Source: Planctomycetota bacterium
GTDB taxonomy: Bacteria > Planctomycetota > Brocadiia > Brocadiales > Brocadiaceae
Assembly (NCBI GenBank): GCA_016873165.1
Contig: VGXV01000023.1
Coordinates: 1-59,542, forward strand
Direction: 5' to 3'
Length of the DNA: 59,542 bases
In this document: positions 8,942 through 19,616 of the stretch, one piece after another
Layout of the letters: every line of letters begins with the position of its first letter
Position numbering within the stretch: the first letter of the stretch is position 1
Translations under genes and position numbers: made by a program
The notes under the pieces: model-generated
What the model was told of the DNA's origin: nothing
Seen by the model: the letters and a program-made list of their open reading frames with translations, nothing else
Database searches by the model: none

Positions 8942-9215
8942 GCGATTTTTCCGTCTTTTTCTCTGCTTTTGTATCTTTTGTTTCCGGCTTTGCAGTTTCC
9001 GACTCTTTTTTTGCCTTGGATTTATATTCATCACTTCGGTAATCCGTCTGATAAAATCCAGAACCTTTAAAAATTACTGCTCCGCCCGATCCGATAATTC
9101 TCTCAACGGAAAATCGTCCACAGGAAGGACACTCCTTCACCGGATCTGATTTTATTGATTGAAATACCTCGAATTCATGATTACATTCATTGCACCTGTA
9201 TTCGTATGTTGGCAT
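8928..9215 (-). CDS. FmdB-type zinc ribbon protein
   Basis: The first 40 residues match the FmdB/CxxC_CXXC_SSSS family: MPTYEYRCNECNHEFEV, then CPSCG, which form one zinc ribbon. The ATG start is fixed by this motif. The rest, about 50 residues, is a highly charged Lys/Glu/Thr tail of low complexity. The family was named for a gene beside formamidase but has no established general function; a role in regulation or as a small adaptor is possible. It leads a tightly overlapping three-gene group with yacG and a membrane protein, and its end lies inside yacG. Confidence 0.85.
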   Translation of the reverse strand: MPTYEYRCNECNHEFEVFQSIKSDPVKECPSCGRFSVERIIGSGGAVIFKGSGFYQTDYRSDEYKSKAKKESETAKPETKDTKAEKKTEKSHAES

Positions 9216-9334
9216 ATTTTTTTTACTTAAATTTTATTTCAGCATCAAAATGCCTTAATAAAATCAAGCTGTTCCTCCTCTCGATAAAAAACCGATCCAC
9301 ATCTTTCATACTACGTATCTATCATTAAAAATCA

Positions 9335-10453
9335 TTACGATATCTGTTTCATTTTTTCCATAAACTTCTTTTGCCGGGGAGAAATATTATCTTTTTCCAG
9401 TTCCGCAAATTCTTTTAATAACTCCTCCTGGCGCGAAGAAATCTTTGTCGGTATTTCAACCATTACCTGCACCAGTAAATTACCTTTGCCATACCGGTGT
9501 AAACTGGGAAACCCTTCTCCTTTAATGGGAATGATTTCATTATTCTGTATTCCTTTTGGCACTTTTACCTGAATAATGGTACCCGTCAAGGTGGGAACAT
9601 CAATTTTACACCCTAATACCGCCTGGGTAAAACTAATGGGCACTTCACATAGCACATCATTGCCATGCCTTTTAAAAATAGGATGAGGTATGACGTGGAC
9701 GTCACAATACAAATCACCCGAAGGGGCACCATCTTCGCCAGATTCACCTTGACCGGACAACCTGAGCCTCGTGCTGTCTTCCACTCCTGCCGGAATCTGT
9801 ATTGATATTGACGCTTTCTTGGGATACCGTTTTGTGCCACCGCATTTTTTACACGGTGATTCAATAATTTTTCCATTACCACGGCATTTCGGGCACGTTG
9901 TGCGCAGCGTAAAGAATCCTTGTGATTGCTGCACCTGCCCCCTTCCGCCACAATAAGGACAGGTAACCGGAGAAGTGCCTTCTTTAGCGCCAGTGCCGCG
10001 GCATGCATCACAAATTTCCTTTCGCATAAGTTCGATTTTTTTCTCTACACCGGTAGCAACCTCTTTAAACCCTATCTCGATATCACATTTTAAACTTGCC
10101 CCTCTTTTCCCGGCTTCTCCCCTGCCCCTGCCTCTTCCAAAAAATTCATCGAATATGCTGCCACCGCCAAAAATATCCCCAAATGCATCAAAAATATCCT
10201 CAAAGGAGCTATAACCCCGCGCACCGGCGCTTTTTAATCCTTCTTCGCCGTATTGATCATATAATTTCTTCTTTTCAGCATCACTCAGCACGCCGTAAGC
10301 TTCTGCCGCATCTTTAAACATTTGTTCAGCTTCTTTATTCCCGGGATTTCTATCGGGATGATATTTCATCGCCAGTTGCCGATACGCCTTTTTTATCTCA
10401 TCATTGGTCGCATTTCTGCTTACTCCCAATATCTGATAGTAATCTCGTCCCAT
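9335..10453 (-). CDS. dnaJ: Chaperone protein DnaJ
   Basis: A full-length type I DnaJ of 372 residues. The J-domain (1-70) has the HPD tripeptide in KYHPDRN, needed to stimulate DnaK ATPase. A Gly/Phe-rich linker follows (about 75-115). The zinc domain (about 135-215) has four CxxCxGxG-type repeats: [24 protein letters not shown] and CKKCGGTK, the last ending in Lys rather than Gly. The C-terminal substrate-binding domains complete it. It lies downstream of the groE block, separated by about 200 bases and a terminator, so it is probably transcribed separately. No dnaK or grpE is in the window. Confidence 0.97.
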   Translation of the reverse strand: MGRDYYQILGVSRNATNDEIKKAYRQLAMKYHPDRNPGNKEAEQMFKDAAEAYGVLSDAEKKKLYDQYGEEGLKSAGARGYSSFEDIFDAFGDIFGGGSIFDEFFGRGRGRGEAGKRGASLKCDIEIGFKEVATGVEKKIELMRKEICDACRGTGAKEGTSPVTCPYCGGRGQVQQSQGFFTLRTTCPKCRGNGKIIESPCKKCGGTKRYPKKASISIQIPAGVEDSTRLRLSGQGESGEDGAPSGDLYCDVHVIPHPIFKRHGNDVLCEVPISFTQAVLGCKIDVPTLTGTIIQVKVPKGIQNNEIIPIKGEGFPSLHRYGKGNLLVQVMVEIPTKISSRQEELLKEFAELEKDNISPRQKKFMEKMKQIS

Positions 10454-10600
10454 AAGTATTCTATTCTTCGAAATTTATCTCTGGTTTATTTATAAAAAAA
10501 CTCTAAAAAATTATAGTACATAGCACAAAACAAAACAAGGGCGTTTTAAAAACCTGCTTTTTAATGATTTTTTATTTCATCTTAAAAAGCACATAAAAGC

Positions 10601-10627
10601 AAAAAGGCTACATTGAGCAGCCTTTTT
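10601..10627 (-). terminator. Rho-independent terminator after groEL
   Basis: A 9-base stem (AAAAAGGCT / AGCCTTTTT) with a 9-base loop lies 33 bases past the groEL stop codon on the minus strand and runs into a T-rich stretch. It separates the chaperonin genes from dnaJ. Confidence 0.75.
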
Positions 10628-10659
10628 ACTTTTAATAACAGGTAACTTGAACACTTATT

Positions 10660-12279
10660 TTAATGAATACTACCATTTATGGGTTTCTCTTCTTCATCCT
10701 CTTTATATTCAGTCAGCATAGTCTCGGTCGTCAATAGTAATCCGGCAATACTTGCCGAATTTTGCAAAGCAACCCTGGCTACTTTTACAGGGTCAACAAT
10801 ACCTGCCTCAAACATATCAACGTATTCACCGATATTGGCATTGTATCCCGTATTTGTGGAAAGACCTTTTATTTCTTCGACAACGACCGAACCATCTACT
10901 CCGGTGTTATTCGCAATCTGACGCACCGGAGCTTCCAGCACTTTTGCCACTAAGTTCATGCCAATCTTTTCATCTCCATCGGCGTTCTTAGCCGCCTCTT
11001 TCAATGCAGGTATTGTTCGTATGAAGGCTACCCCACCTCCCGGAACAATGCCTTCCTCAACAGCAGCCCTGGTAGCGTGCAATGCATCTTCCACTCGCGC
11101 CTTTTTCTCATTCATTTCCGCTTCTGTAGCAGCTCCAACGTGTATCACCGCAACCCCACCCGCTAATTTCGCAAGTCTTTCGCTGAGTTTTTCCTTGTCA
11201 TAATTTGACGTTGTCTGTTCAATCTGATATTTAATTTGTTTAATCCTGGCCTGAATATTCCCCTTTGTAGTCGCGCCCTCAATTATAGTAGTGTTATCCT
11301 TATCAATGGTTATTCTCTTTGCAACGCCAAGATCATCTATGCCAATATTCTCCAGCTTCAGTCCCAAGTCTTCCGTTATTGCCTTGCCATTCGTTAATAT
11401 CGCTATATCTTCCAGCATTGCTTTTCTGCGGTCACCAAACCCCGGGGCTTTAACAGCCGCACAACTTAACACACCACGCAACTTATTCACAACGAGAGTT
11501 GCCAGCGCTTCGCCTTCAATATCCTCAGATATAATCAAAAGCGGTTTTCCGCTTCCGGCAATCTTTTCCAATAAAGGAAGAAGTTCTCTCATATTGGATA
11601 TTTTCTTTTCGTGAATCAATATATAGGCATTTTCAAACACCACTTCCATATTTTGTGCATCAGTTATGAAATAAGGAGAGAGATATCCTTTGTCAAATTG
11701 CATACCTTCCACAATTTCCAAAGTAGTCTCTATTCCTTTCGCTTCTTCAACCGTAATAACGCCATCTTTCCCCACCTTATCCATAGCATCCGCCAGAAGA
11801 TTTCCAATGGAAGTGTCATTATTTGCGGAAATTGTGCCCACCTGAGCAATCTCTGCACGCCCTTTTATCGGCATACTTAACTGTTTCAGTTCTGCAACCA
11901 CAATCTCCACTGCCTTGTCAATGCCCCTTTTAAGAGCCATTGGGTTTGCGCCCGAAGTAACATACTTCAGGCCTTCATTAAAAATCGCCTCTGCCAGTAT
12001 CGTCGCAGTAGTGGTGCCATCCCCGGCAATATCACTGGTTTTAGACGCCACCTCACACACCATTTTTGCGCCCATATTTTCAAAGGGGTTTTTTAATTCA
12101 ACCTCTTTGGCAACAGTTACACCATCCTTAGTAACAGTAGGAGCGCCAAAACTTTTTTCAAGAATCACATTCCTTCCTGTCGGCCCCATTGTGACCCGAA
12201 CAGCGTCTGCTAATTGTTTTATCCCTTTCTGAAGCGACCCTCTGGCAATTTCATCATAAATTAACTGCTTTGCTGCCAT
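10660..12279 (-). CDS. groEL: Chaperonin GroEL paralogue without the GGM tail
   Basis: The 539-residue product covers the whole GroEL fold. Visible hallmarks are [14 protein letters not shown], the nucleotide-binding [10 protein letters not shown], and [12 protein letters not shown] in the lower equatorial half. It should form the 14-mer folding cage with GroES. Unlike its neighbour, its C-terminus ends in an acidic segment and PINGSIH, with no Gly-Gly-Met repeats; in E. coli that flexible tail projects into the cavity and aids folding. It is also clearly diverged from the second copy at 12709-14382. It lies 49 bases downstream of groES, so it shares the transcript. Two chaperonins in one operon suggests different clients or mixed rings; that is inference. 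Confidence 0.97.
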   Translation of the reverse strand: MAAKQLIYDEIARGSLQKGIKQLADAVRVTMGPTGRNVILEKSFGAPTVTKDGVTVAKEVELKNPFENMGAKMVCEVASKTSDIAGDGTTTATILAEAIFNEGLKYVTSGANPMALKRGIDKAVEIVVAELKQLSMPIKGRAEIAQVGTISANNDTSIGNLLADAMDKVGKDGVITVEEAKGIETTLEIVEGMQFDKGYLSPYFITDAQNMEVVFENAYILIHEKKISNMRELLPLLEKIAGSGKPLLIISEDIEGEALATLVVNKLRGVLSCAAVKAPGFGDRRKAMLEDIAILTNGKAITEDLGLKLENIGIDDLGVAKRITIDKDNTTIIEGATTKGNIQARIKQIKYQIEQTTSNYDKEKLSERLAKLAGGVAVIHVGAATEAEMNEKKARVEDALHATRAAVEEGIVPGGGVAFIRTIPALKEAAKNADGDEKIGMNLVAKVLEAPVRQIANNTGVDGSVVVEEIKGLSTNTGYNANIGEYVDMFEAGIVDPVKVARVALQNSASIAGLLLTTETMLTEYKEDEEEKPINGSIH

Positions 12280-12328
12280 GTTATAACCTCCATGAAATTA
12301 TAATTTAATCATTCGCCATTGCTCAAGT

Positions 12329-12619
12329 TTAATTAACTTTCGCTAAAATGTCGCTTTCTCTCATAATCAAATATTCCTTCCCGTCAACCGCAACCTCTGT
12401 TCCTGCATATTTTCCGTATAGAACTAAGTCTCCAACCCTTACCAACAACTCCGCTCTCTTACCATTTTCCAGCAATTTCCCCTCACCTACTGCAATCACT
12501 TTTCCTTTTATTGGTTTTTCTTTTGCGGTTTCAGGTAAAACGATTCCCCCCTTTGTTTTTTGCTCAGCCTCCATGGGTTCAATAACCACCCTGTCATCCA
12601 ACGGTTTAATGTTTGCCAT
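12329..12619 (-). CDS. groES: Co-chaperonin GroES
   Basis: A normal 96-residue GroES: it starts [12 protein letters not shown], has the mobile loop (about residues 16-32, [14 protein letters not shown]) that docks onto GroEL, and the [14 protein letters not shown] barrel strand. It forms the heptameric lid of the folding cage. It is placed between two groEL genes on the same strand (groEL, groES, groEL), so a single GroES may serve both. A strong AAGGAGGT-type Shine-Dalgarno precedes the ATG. Confidence 0.97.
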   Translation of the reverse strand: MANIKPLDDRVVIEPMEAEQKTKGGIVLPETAKEKPIKGKVIAVGEGKLLENGKRAELLVRVGDLVLYGKYAGTEVAVDGKEYLIMRESDILAKVN

Positions 12620-12708
12620 AATCTTTTTATTTACCTCCTTGACGATAAATTAATTATAAGATATCTTTTTTTCAAAATAATTTATATGCACTTTTTCACG
12701 AACGCAGA

Positions 12709-14415
<1,707 letters not shown>

Positions 14416-14651
14416 TTATATTAATTTCAAAAATAATAATCGATAAAATATATTAATCCACAAACGATTAGCAAAATAAATGCCGTGTCATGATGTTAAT
14501 AATAATATACCATAACAAACATAAATATCGGAGGTTACATTTATTTTAACAACATAATTTTACCCTTTTAATATGCCATTGTGACAGAATAGAAAAATCA
14601 CCCTGTATCACAACTGTCAGTATGGCAGAGTTTTTCCCTCTAAAGATTTTT

Positions 14652-14792
14652 GTAACACTTTAGTTTTTTGAAAAAACATAATTTCTCAGCTATTTTGCAA
14701 CCCTGACAGGGTTTTAGAACCCTGTCAGGGTTAAACCGGGAAGCAGGATTTGCCTTATGTTATTACAATTTTTCAAAAAACTAAAGTGTTAC
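14652..14792. mobile_element. MITE-like element, family A, copy 1
   Basis: A 141-base non-coding element bounded by near-perfect inverted repeats of about 22 bases; the outer part reads GTAACACTTTAGTTTTTTG and its complement. Inside are two adjacent 15-base palindromes (AACCCTGACAGGGTT type). Flanks repeat as AAAGATTTTT on both sides, the probable target duplication. A close copy lies at 41676-41815. With no transposase inside it must be moved in trans. The remaining non-coding DNA in 14383-14997 holds the groEL leader and nothing else clear except a possible TTGACT box at 14880 upstream of birA. Confidence 0.85.
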
Positions 14793-14997
14793 AAAAGATT
14801 TTTATTCCCGAGAGTCAAAAAACTTGCTCAACAAAAAAGGGGTACAAAGATAAAATACGTTATTCTCTTTATTATCCTATTGACTTTCAAAATAAATTAT
14901 GACATATAGTGAAACGTATTGTCTGCTGACCGCACCGGTACTGTTTCACATGCTTTTCTATGAATTTTTGATTATACGCCTATAAATAGCATCTTCA

Positions 14998-15804
14998 ATG
15001 AAAATAAAAATCCCCGATCTCTTAAGGCCTGAAGAAATAATGAATGGCTTAAGAACAAAAATTGTCGGAAGTGAAATTATTTATTATGAAAAAACCACAT
15101 CGACAATGGATGTGGCAAGGGATCTTATACAAACAAACTTTAAAAATGGCACTACCATTTTTGCCGAAGAACAGACAAACGGAAGAGGTCGTTCAAACCA
15201 TGTATGGCTTTGCCCAAAATATAAGGGCTTGCTCCTCACTATTCTGCTCAAACATACAATCAAACCTGACAATTTGTGTCTGTTGATCGGCACAATCGCA
15301 GTTGCAATAACGGAAATGATCCGTGAATCCTTTCAATTACAGGCCGAAATCAAATGGCCAAACGATATATTAATTGATGGAAAAAAATTGGGAGGGATAC
15401 TGGTAACAATAGAAAAAAATCACGAAAAGCAACTGATTTTTTTAATTGGAATAGGAATTAACGTTAATTTAACCGAGCGTGATTTGCCCCAAAAAATGCA
15501 CATCCTTCCAACTTCAATTGCAATTGAAACGAAAGAGCACATTAACCGGACACTTCTCGCCAGAACACTGCTTCAATATATCGACAAGTGGTATTTAATT
15601 CTCAGAGATGAACACTTTAAATATATTACTGAAAAGTGGAAAAACTACTGTATTACCGTAGGAAAAGATATCATCGTTTCAGACTATGGAAAAGAATACT
15701 CCGGCAAGGTAATCGGAATATCGTATAACGGCGGCTTAATGTTAAAATTAAACAACGGGACCACAAAAATATTTCGCGGTGAACACACCACAATAAAAAG
15801 CTAA
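14998..15804 (+). CDS. birA: Biotin--[acetyl-CoA-carboxylase] ligase
   Basis: This 268-residue protein has the biotin ligase catalytic core: STMDVARD near residue 37, the biotinyl-AMP loop GRGRSNHVW near 62-70 and KWPNDILIDGKKLGGIL near 117-133, followed by the small SH3-like C-terminal domain (about 215-268). It attaches biotin to the biotin carboxyl carrier protein. There is no N-terminal winged helix, so it is a monofunctional ligase rather than the repressor form of E. coli BirA. It stands alone between the family A element and a convergent operon. Confidence 0.92.
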   Translation: MKIKIPDLLRPEEIMNGLRTKIVGSEIIYYEKTTSTMDVARDLIQTNFKNGTTIFAEEQTNGRGRSNHVWLCPKYKGLLLTILLKHTIKPDNLCLLIGTIAVAITEMIRESFQLQAEIKWPNDILIDGKKLGGILVTIEKNHEKQLIFLIGIGINVNLTERDLPQKMHILPTSIAIETKEHINRTLLARTLLQYIDKWYLILRDEHFKYITEKWKNYCITVGKDIIVSDYGKEYSGKVIGISYNGGLMLKLNNGTTKIFRGEHTTIKS

Positions 15805-15910
15805 AACATGAATCTATAAAGGGGGGGCATTAAACACACATTTCATACGTCATACACCATCCCCCACACATCGATTTGTTATATTCAAAAATTGCTCACA
15901 TTTTTCTGCA

Positions 15911-16519
15911 TTATCGTAAACGCAAAGCCCTCTCTAATGCATATATTTTCGCTTCAAGTCTGCTTGTACGTTTTGAGAAATCCGTATATACAAAATATCC
16001 CAAAATAAGCAACAATACCGTATATGCAACAATCAGATACGTGGAAAACTGAATCCTCGGTTCGGCACCCGGTAATTTAATCGTCCCTGACTGAATGCCC
16101 ATGTCTGTTTTTCCTGTTTCATGGGATGGAAAAGGCTGCTCTGCTTTCAGAACTCTGTTCGATGCATTCACTGGCACTGCAACACCCTGGTGCTGGCCGG
16201 CATTTGCAGTCTTTTTTGATATTTCTTCATACAAACGGCCAATTACCACTTTAGGTTTTGGCGGCGGTGGTGGTTCATTGCTGCCGGTAATAACATTAAA
16301 AACTCTTTCCGTTTGATTATCCCCTACAACGCTGATTTCACCCTCATCCTTCCGGGGAGGCAAAGATTGCTGCTCTACGGAATCCTGAACTTCCTGCTGA
16401 CTGTCTTTTGCAGCGGTTTTGTTTTCCTCTTTCACACCTTCAGGCAAAACCAACTTCTTTTCTCGTTCCACCTTCATCCAACCAAGCGGATCATGCCCGA
16501 GCACATTTTTCTTTTTCAT
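15911..16519 (-). CDS. Proline-rich single-pass membrane protein beside ParA
   Basis: A 202-residue protein that I do not recognise. It begins with a short conserved-looking stretch LGHDPLGWMK, continues with a charged, low-complexity region, has a run of five prolines (about residues 84-88), and ends with a single transmembrane helix (about 160-180) followed by a short basic tail with a coiled-coil look (RLEAKIYALERALRLR). It has no N-terminal signal, so the long N-terminal part should be cytoplasmic with the C-terminus across the membrane. It is 37 bases downstream of the ParA-type ATPase on the same strand and may be its membrane or cargo partner; that is inferred only from position. Confidence 0.65.
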   Translation of the reverse strand: MKKKNVLGHDPLGWMKVEREKKLVLPEGVKEENKTAAKDSQQEVQDSVEQQSLPPRKDEGEISVVGDNQTERVFNVITGSNEPPPPPKPKVVIGRLYEEISKKTANAGQHQGVAVPVNASNRVLKAEQPFPSHETGKTDMGIQSGTIKLPGAEPRIQFSTYLIVAYTVLLLILGYFVYTDFSKRTSRLEAKIYALERALRLR

Positions 16520-16556
16520 CGTTCTCCTCGAAATCTACAGATAATAACATGTCTTT

Positions 16557-17330
16557 TTAATGCTTATTATTGTTTTCCCTCTTTACCACCTCTTTTGCAA
16601 GAGACATGTAATCTTCCGAACCACTTGAATCGGGTGCATAGGAAATAACCGGTTGACCATGGCTGGGAGATTCTGAAAGTTTTATATTTTTTCTTACGAT
16701 CGTATCAAACACTTTTTCATCGAAGTACTCTTTAATTTTTTCCACAACCTCGTTGCAAAGACGCGCACGACTTGAATACATACAAAGAATCACACCGGTA
16801 ATCTCAAGATTATGATTCAAACGTTTTTTTACAATCTCATACGTATCCAGTAATTTTCTCACTCCCTGCAATGCAAAAAATTCAGTTTGTACGGGAATGA
16901 ACAATTCATTCACAAATGTCATAACATTAATTGTCAATAAACCAAGAGAAGGAGGACAATCAATAAGCACATAATCATATTCTTTTATCGAATCCCCCAA
17001 ATATTCTTTAAGTACGGTTTCTCTTCCAACAATACCAACCAATTCAATTTCAGCCCCGGAGAGATCTATTGTGGAGGGGATAATGTCAAGACCAATATTT
17101 GCCGTATGCATAATGACATCTGAAGGGCGACAGTTTCCCATAATAAGATGATACACGGAATTTTGCAAATTATGAATGTCCACTCCGAGATGTACGCTCA
17201 AATTAGCCTGGGGATCCATGTCGATAACAAGCACCTTTCTCCCTAATGCTGCAAGACACGCACCCATATTTGCCGTCGTAGTGGTTTTACCTACCCCCCC
17301 TTTCTGATTGAGCAATGCAATACTTCTCAT
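16557..17330 (-). CDS. ParA/Soj-type ATPase
   Basis: The 257-residue protein starts at the deviant Walker A motif KGGVGKTTT (residues 10-18), with the signature Lys that defines the ParA/MinD group, then DMDPQANLS (Walker A') and VLIDCPPSLG (Walker B). These ATPases dimerise on ATP and position chromosomes, plasmids or protein clusters. Size and sequence fit chromosomal Soj, but no ParB gene or parS palindrome (TGTTTCACGTGAAACA type) is nearby. Its downstream neighbour is the membrane protein at 15911-16519, so a role in positioning a membrane-bound or protein cargo is equally possible. Confidence 0.9.
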   Translation of the reverse strand: MRSIALLNQKGGVGKTTTTANMGACLAALGRKVLVIDMDPQANLSVHLGVDIHNLQNSVYHLIMGNCRPSDVIMHTANIGLDIIPSTIDLSGAEIELVGIVGRETVLKEYLGDSIKEYDYVLIDCPPSLGLLTINVMTFVNELFIPVQTEFFALQGVRKLLDTYEIVKKRLNHNLEITGVILCMYSSRARLCNEVVEKIKEYFDEKVFDTIVRKNIKLSESPSHGQPVISYAPDSSGSEDYMSLAKEVVKRENNNKH

Positions 17331-17629
17331 TTTGTATACCCTCCTTTTACAGGTTGGCTATGCAATTTACTTATTACTCCTACCATTTAAATTTTTTTGC
17401 GAAATGTAGCTGTTTATCACACATGTAACAGCAACCCCTGAATTGAGAATAAGTTAAGTATACAAAAATCATTCTATATTTGCAACTAAACTTTTTTGAT
17501 CAATGTTTGTTCCTTTCACTATTTCTTTTCAATGAAGGTACCTTTTATTTTGCTTGAAAATTGCGTATGTTTTATTTAACCTGTTATTTAGTATCGTTAA
17601 AACATTTTTTATCTTTAAAGCAAGGAAAC

Positions 17630-18367
17630 ATGAAAATTACTCGTCCAATATTATTTAGTCTGTTTTGCTTTTGTTCCGTTTTAGGATGCGGCAAGGATTC
17701 TCAATACACAAATGTAGGGATGCTTTATAATCCGAATGATTACGCAAGTGAAAATACTCACATCAGTATAAATAAAGCAAAACCAACCCAACAGCAGATC
17801 AATGAAAAGTTAAAGAATATGAGCAAAGACGACATCTTTCAATTTGCTCTTGCATGCGGAGACCAGGGAAACTATTCGGAAGCGCTCACCGCATATAATA
17901 AAATATTGGAAACCGATGCCCACTATCCAAGAATTTATTACTACCTTGGCCTGTTGTATCGGGATATGGGATTGCTGGACGAGGCAATATGCGCCTTCCA
18001 AACAGACCTTACCAAAAACCATGACTCTCCGGAAGCTCATTACAACCTTGCATATGCTTATCAACGAAAAGGATTATACAACGATGCGATAGGTGAATAT
18101 AAACAATCGTTAAACTTTATTCCTGCAAACAAAACACAACAAAAGGCAAATATTCATTATAATCTCGGAGACTCTTATTTTTCCATAGGGTCAATTGACG
18201 AATCTATTGATGAATACAAAAAGGCATTGGCAATTAAACCGGAAAATAAGATACTACATAAAAAACTCGGCATCGCATATAGCGCTAAAGGTTGGACAGA
18301 AAAGGCAAAAGATGAATTTTCAATTCACGATGGGTCTGAAATATCAACAAAAAAATCCGTAAATTAG
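17630..18367 (+). CDS. TPR-repeat lipoprotein
   Basis: I start at ATG 17630, which has AAGG six bases upstream and gives a clean lipoprotein signal: MKITRPILFSLF, then SVLGC, cleaved before Cys. The mature protein has about four tetratricopeptide repeats (residues about 70-235) with the usual pattern, for example YYYLGLLYRDMGLLDEAICAF and HYNLGDSYFSIGSIDESIDEY shortened here to their cores. It should sit on a membrane as a protein-protein scaffold. Two further TPR lipoproteins with the same plan are at 18668 and 44085. The next small gene follows within 12 bases. The 299-base gap upstream shows nothing I can name. Confidence 0.88.
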   Translation: MKITRPILFSLFCFCSVLGCGKDSQYTNVGMLYNPNDYASENTHISINKAKPTQQQINEKLKNMSKDDIFQFALACGDQGNYSEALTAYNKILETDAHYPRIYYYLGLLYRDMGLLDEAICAFQTDLTKNHDSPEAHYNLAYAYQRKGLYNDAIGEYKQSLNFIPANKTQQKANIHYNLGDSYFSIGSIDESIDEYKKALAIKPENKILHKKLGIAYSAKGWTEKAKDEFSIHDGSEISTKKSVN

Positions 18368-18379
18368 GAGTTGCTAAAG

Positions 18380-18577
18380 GTGAAAGAAATCAAAAGCAGA
18401 CTCGAACTATTAGAATTAGATTTAAAAAATTTAGAAAAGATAATAAAAAACGAAGGTTCTTACGGAACGCAGGAAGACTGGCTTCATGTTTTGCATAAAT
18501 CAAGAAAAATAGAAGAATTTGCAATCACTCAATTGGCAATCTTAAAACATATGGAAAGGCAAAATAATCCCGCCTGA
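18380..18577 (+). CDS. Small helical protein of unknown function
   Basis: GTG at 18380 is the likely start because TAGGAG lies 9 bases upstream; the upstream TTG (18371) abuts that sequence and has no room. The 65-residue product is charged and predicted helical (MKEIKSRLELLELDLKNLE type heptads), so it may be a short coiled coil. It has no cysteine or signal peptide. It is 12 bases past the TPR lipoprotein and likely co-transcribed. I know of no family. Confidence 0.6.
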   Translation: MKEIKSRLELLELDLKNLEKIIKNEGSYGTQEDWLHVLHKSRKIEEFAITQLAILKHMERQNNPA

Positions 18578-18667
18578 TTTGCATTTCTCTTTCCATAAAA
18601 TTACACTATTCGCTTAGCACGGTTGCGCCGTCACATTAGAAATGTAGTATGTATACACTCCGTTTTT

Positions 18668-19402
18668 TTAGTGTGCTGAAGGCGCTCCATGACCTTGAGG
18701 CATTTGGCTGCCTGCTTCAAACTTTTTAAATTCATTAAATTCTTCTTCCGCCTCTTTGCTCATACCTTTCAATAAATAAACAACACCGAGATAATTATGC
18801 GCGCTCCCCAGTTTCGGATTTAATTCAATCGCCTTCTTATGAGCCGCAACCGCTTCATCTAATCTTTTTTGCTTACAATACGTCAAACCAAGCTCGTTAT
18901 ATACTATAGCAAGGTTCGGATCGAACGATAATGCCTTCATTTGCATATCAATAGCATCCTCATATTGCAAATTCATCCGATACACTACCCCCAGACTAAA
19001 ATACAACATTGCATTGTATGGATCCATCTCAATCGCCCTTCTATACAAATGGCTGGCTTTATCAAATCTGCCCTGAGTATAATATGCCTTTCCAAGTTTT
19101 TCATATGCTGCCACCATTGCAGGATCCAACTCTATCGCTTTTTCCCACGCTGCAATTGACACGTCAAATTGTCCTTTTTTAATATTTTCTACTCCAAAAT
19201 TATAATACTGTTCCGCCGTCATATTTTCAGGAATTTTGATTTCAGTTTTTCCTTCCTGCGATTCTGTACCACTTTCAGGAATCATTCCTGTATCTTTTGA
19301 ACCGACAGTATCAGATGATTGCTGTTTGCCACATCCATATAAAAGAAAAAGAACCAGAATACAAAGAGCTATTTTATTCCATTTATTCATAATCGTCTTC
19401 AT
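18668..19402 (-). CDS. TPR-repeat lipoprotein
   Basis: This 244-residue protein has a lipoprotein signal (hydrophobic stretch ending LLYGC), a 30-residue Ser/Thr/Glu linker and about four tetratricopeptide repeats (residues about 65-215) with typical motifs such as NFGVENIKKGQFD and YNELGLTYCKQKRLDEA. It ends in a Gly/His/Pro tail. It is probably a membrane-tethered scaffold. It is convergent with the small helical gene and divergent from the radical SAM gene. Start choice is uncertain: the ATG four codons later has no better ribosome-binding site. Confidence 0.85.
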   Translation of the reverse strand: MKTIMNKWNKIALCILVLFLLYGCGKQQSSDTVGSKDTGMIPESGTESQEGKTEIKIPENMTAEQYYNFGVENIKKGQFDVSIAAWEKAIELDPAMVAAYEKLGKAYYTQGRFDKASHLYRRAIEMDPYNAMLYFSLGVVYRMNLQYEDAIDMQMKALSFDPNLAIVYNELGLTYCKQKRLDEAVAAHKKAIELNPKLGSAHNYLGVVYLLKGMSKEAEEEFNEFKKFEAGSQMPQGHGAPSAH

Positions 19403-19616
19403 TCCCTTTACTATCTCCGCATTAAAAATTACAGGTTATTCATAAAATAATATCGCAAAGTTTTTATTCTATCAGCAACTCCAAGGTATTCAAGGCAATT
19501 TACTACATTCATAAATATTTGTAAAAAAATATTCCTCTCTGATAATATAATTGTTTTTTAATAGTTTATCTTATATATTTTAATGAGAAATATTTCTTAT
19601 TAAACAGAGACTATCG

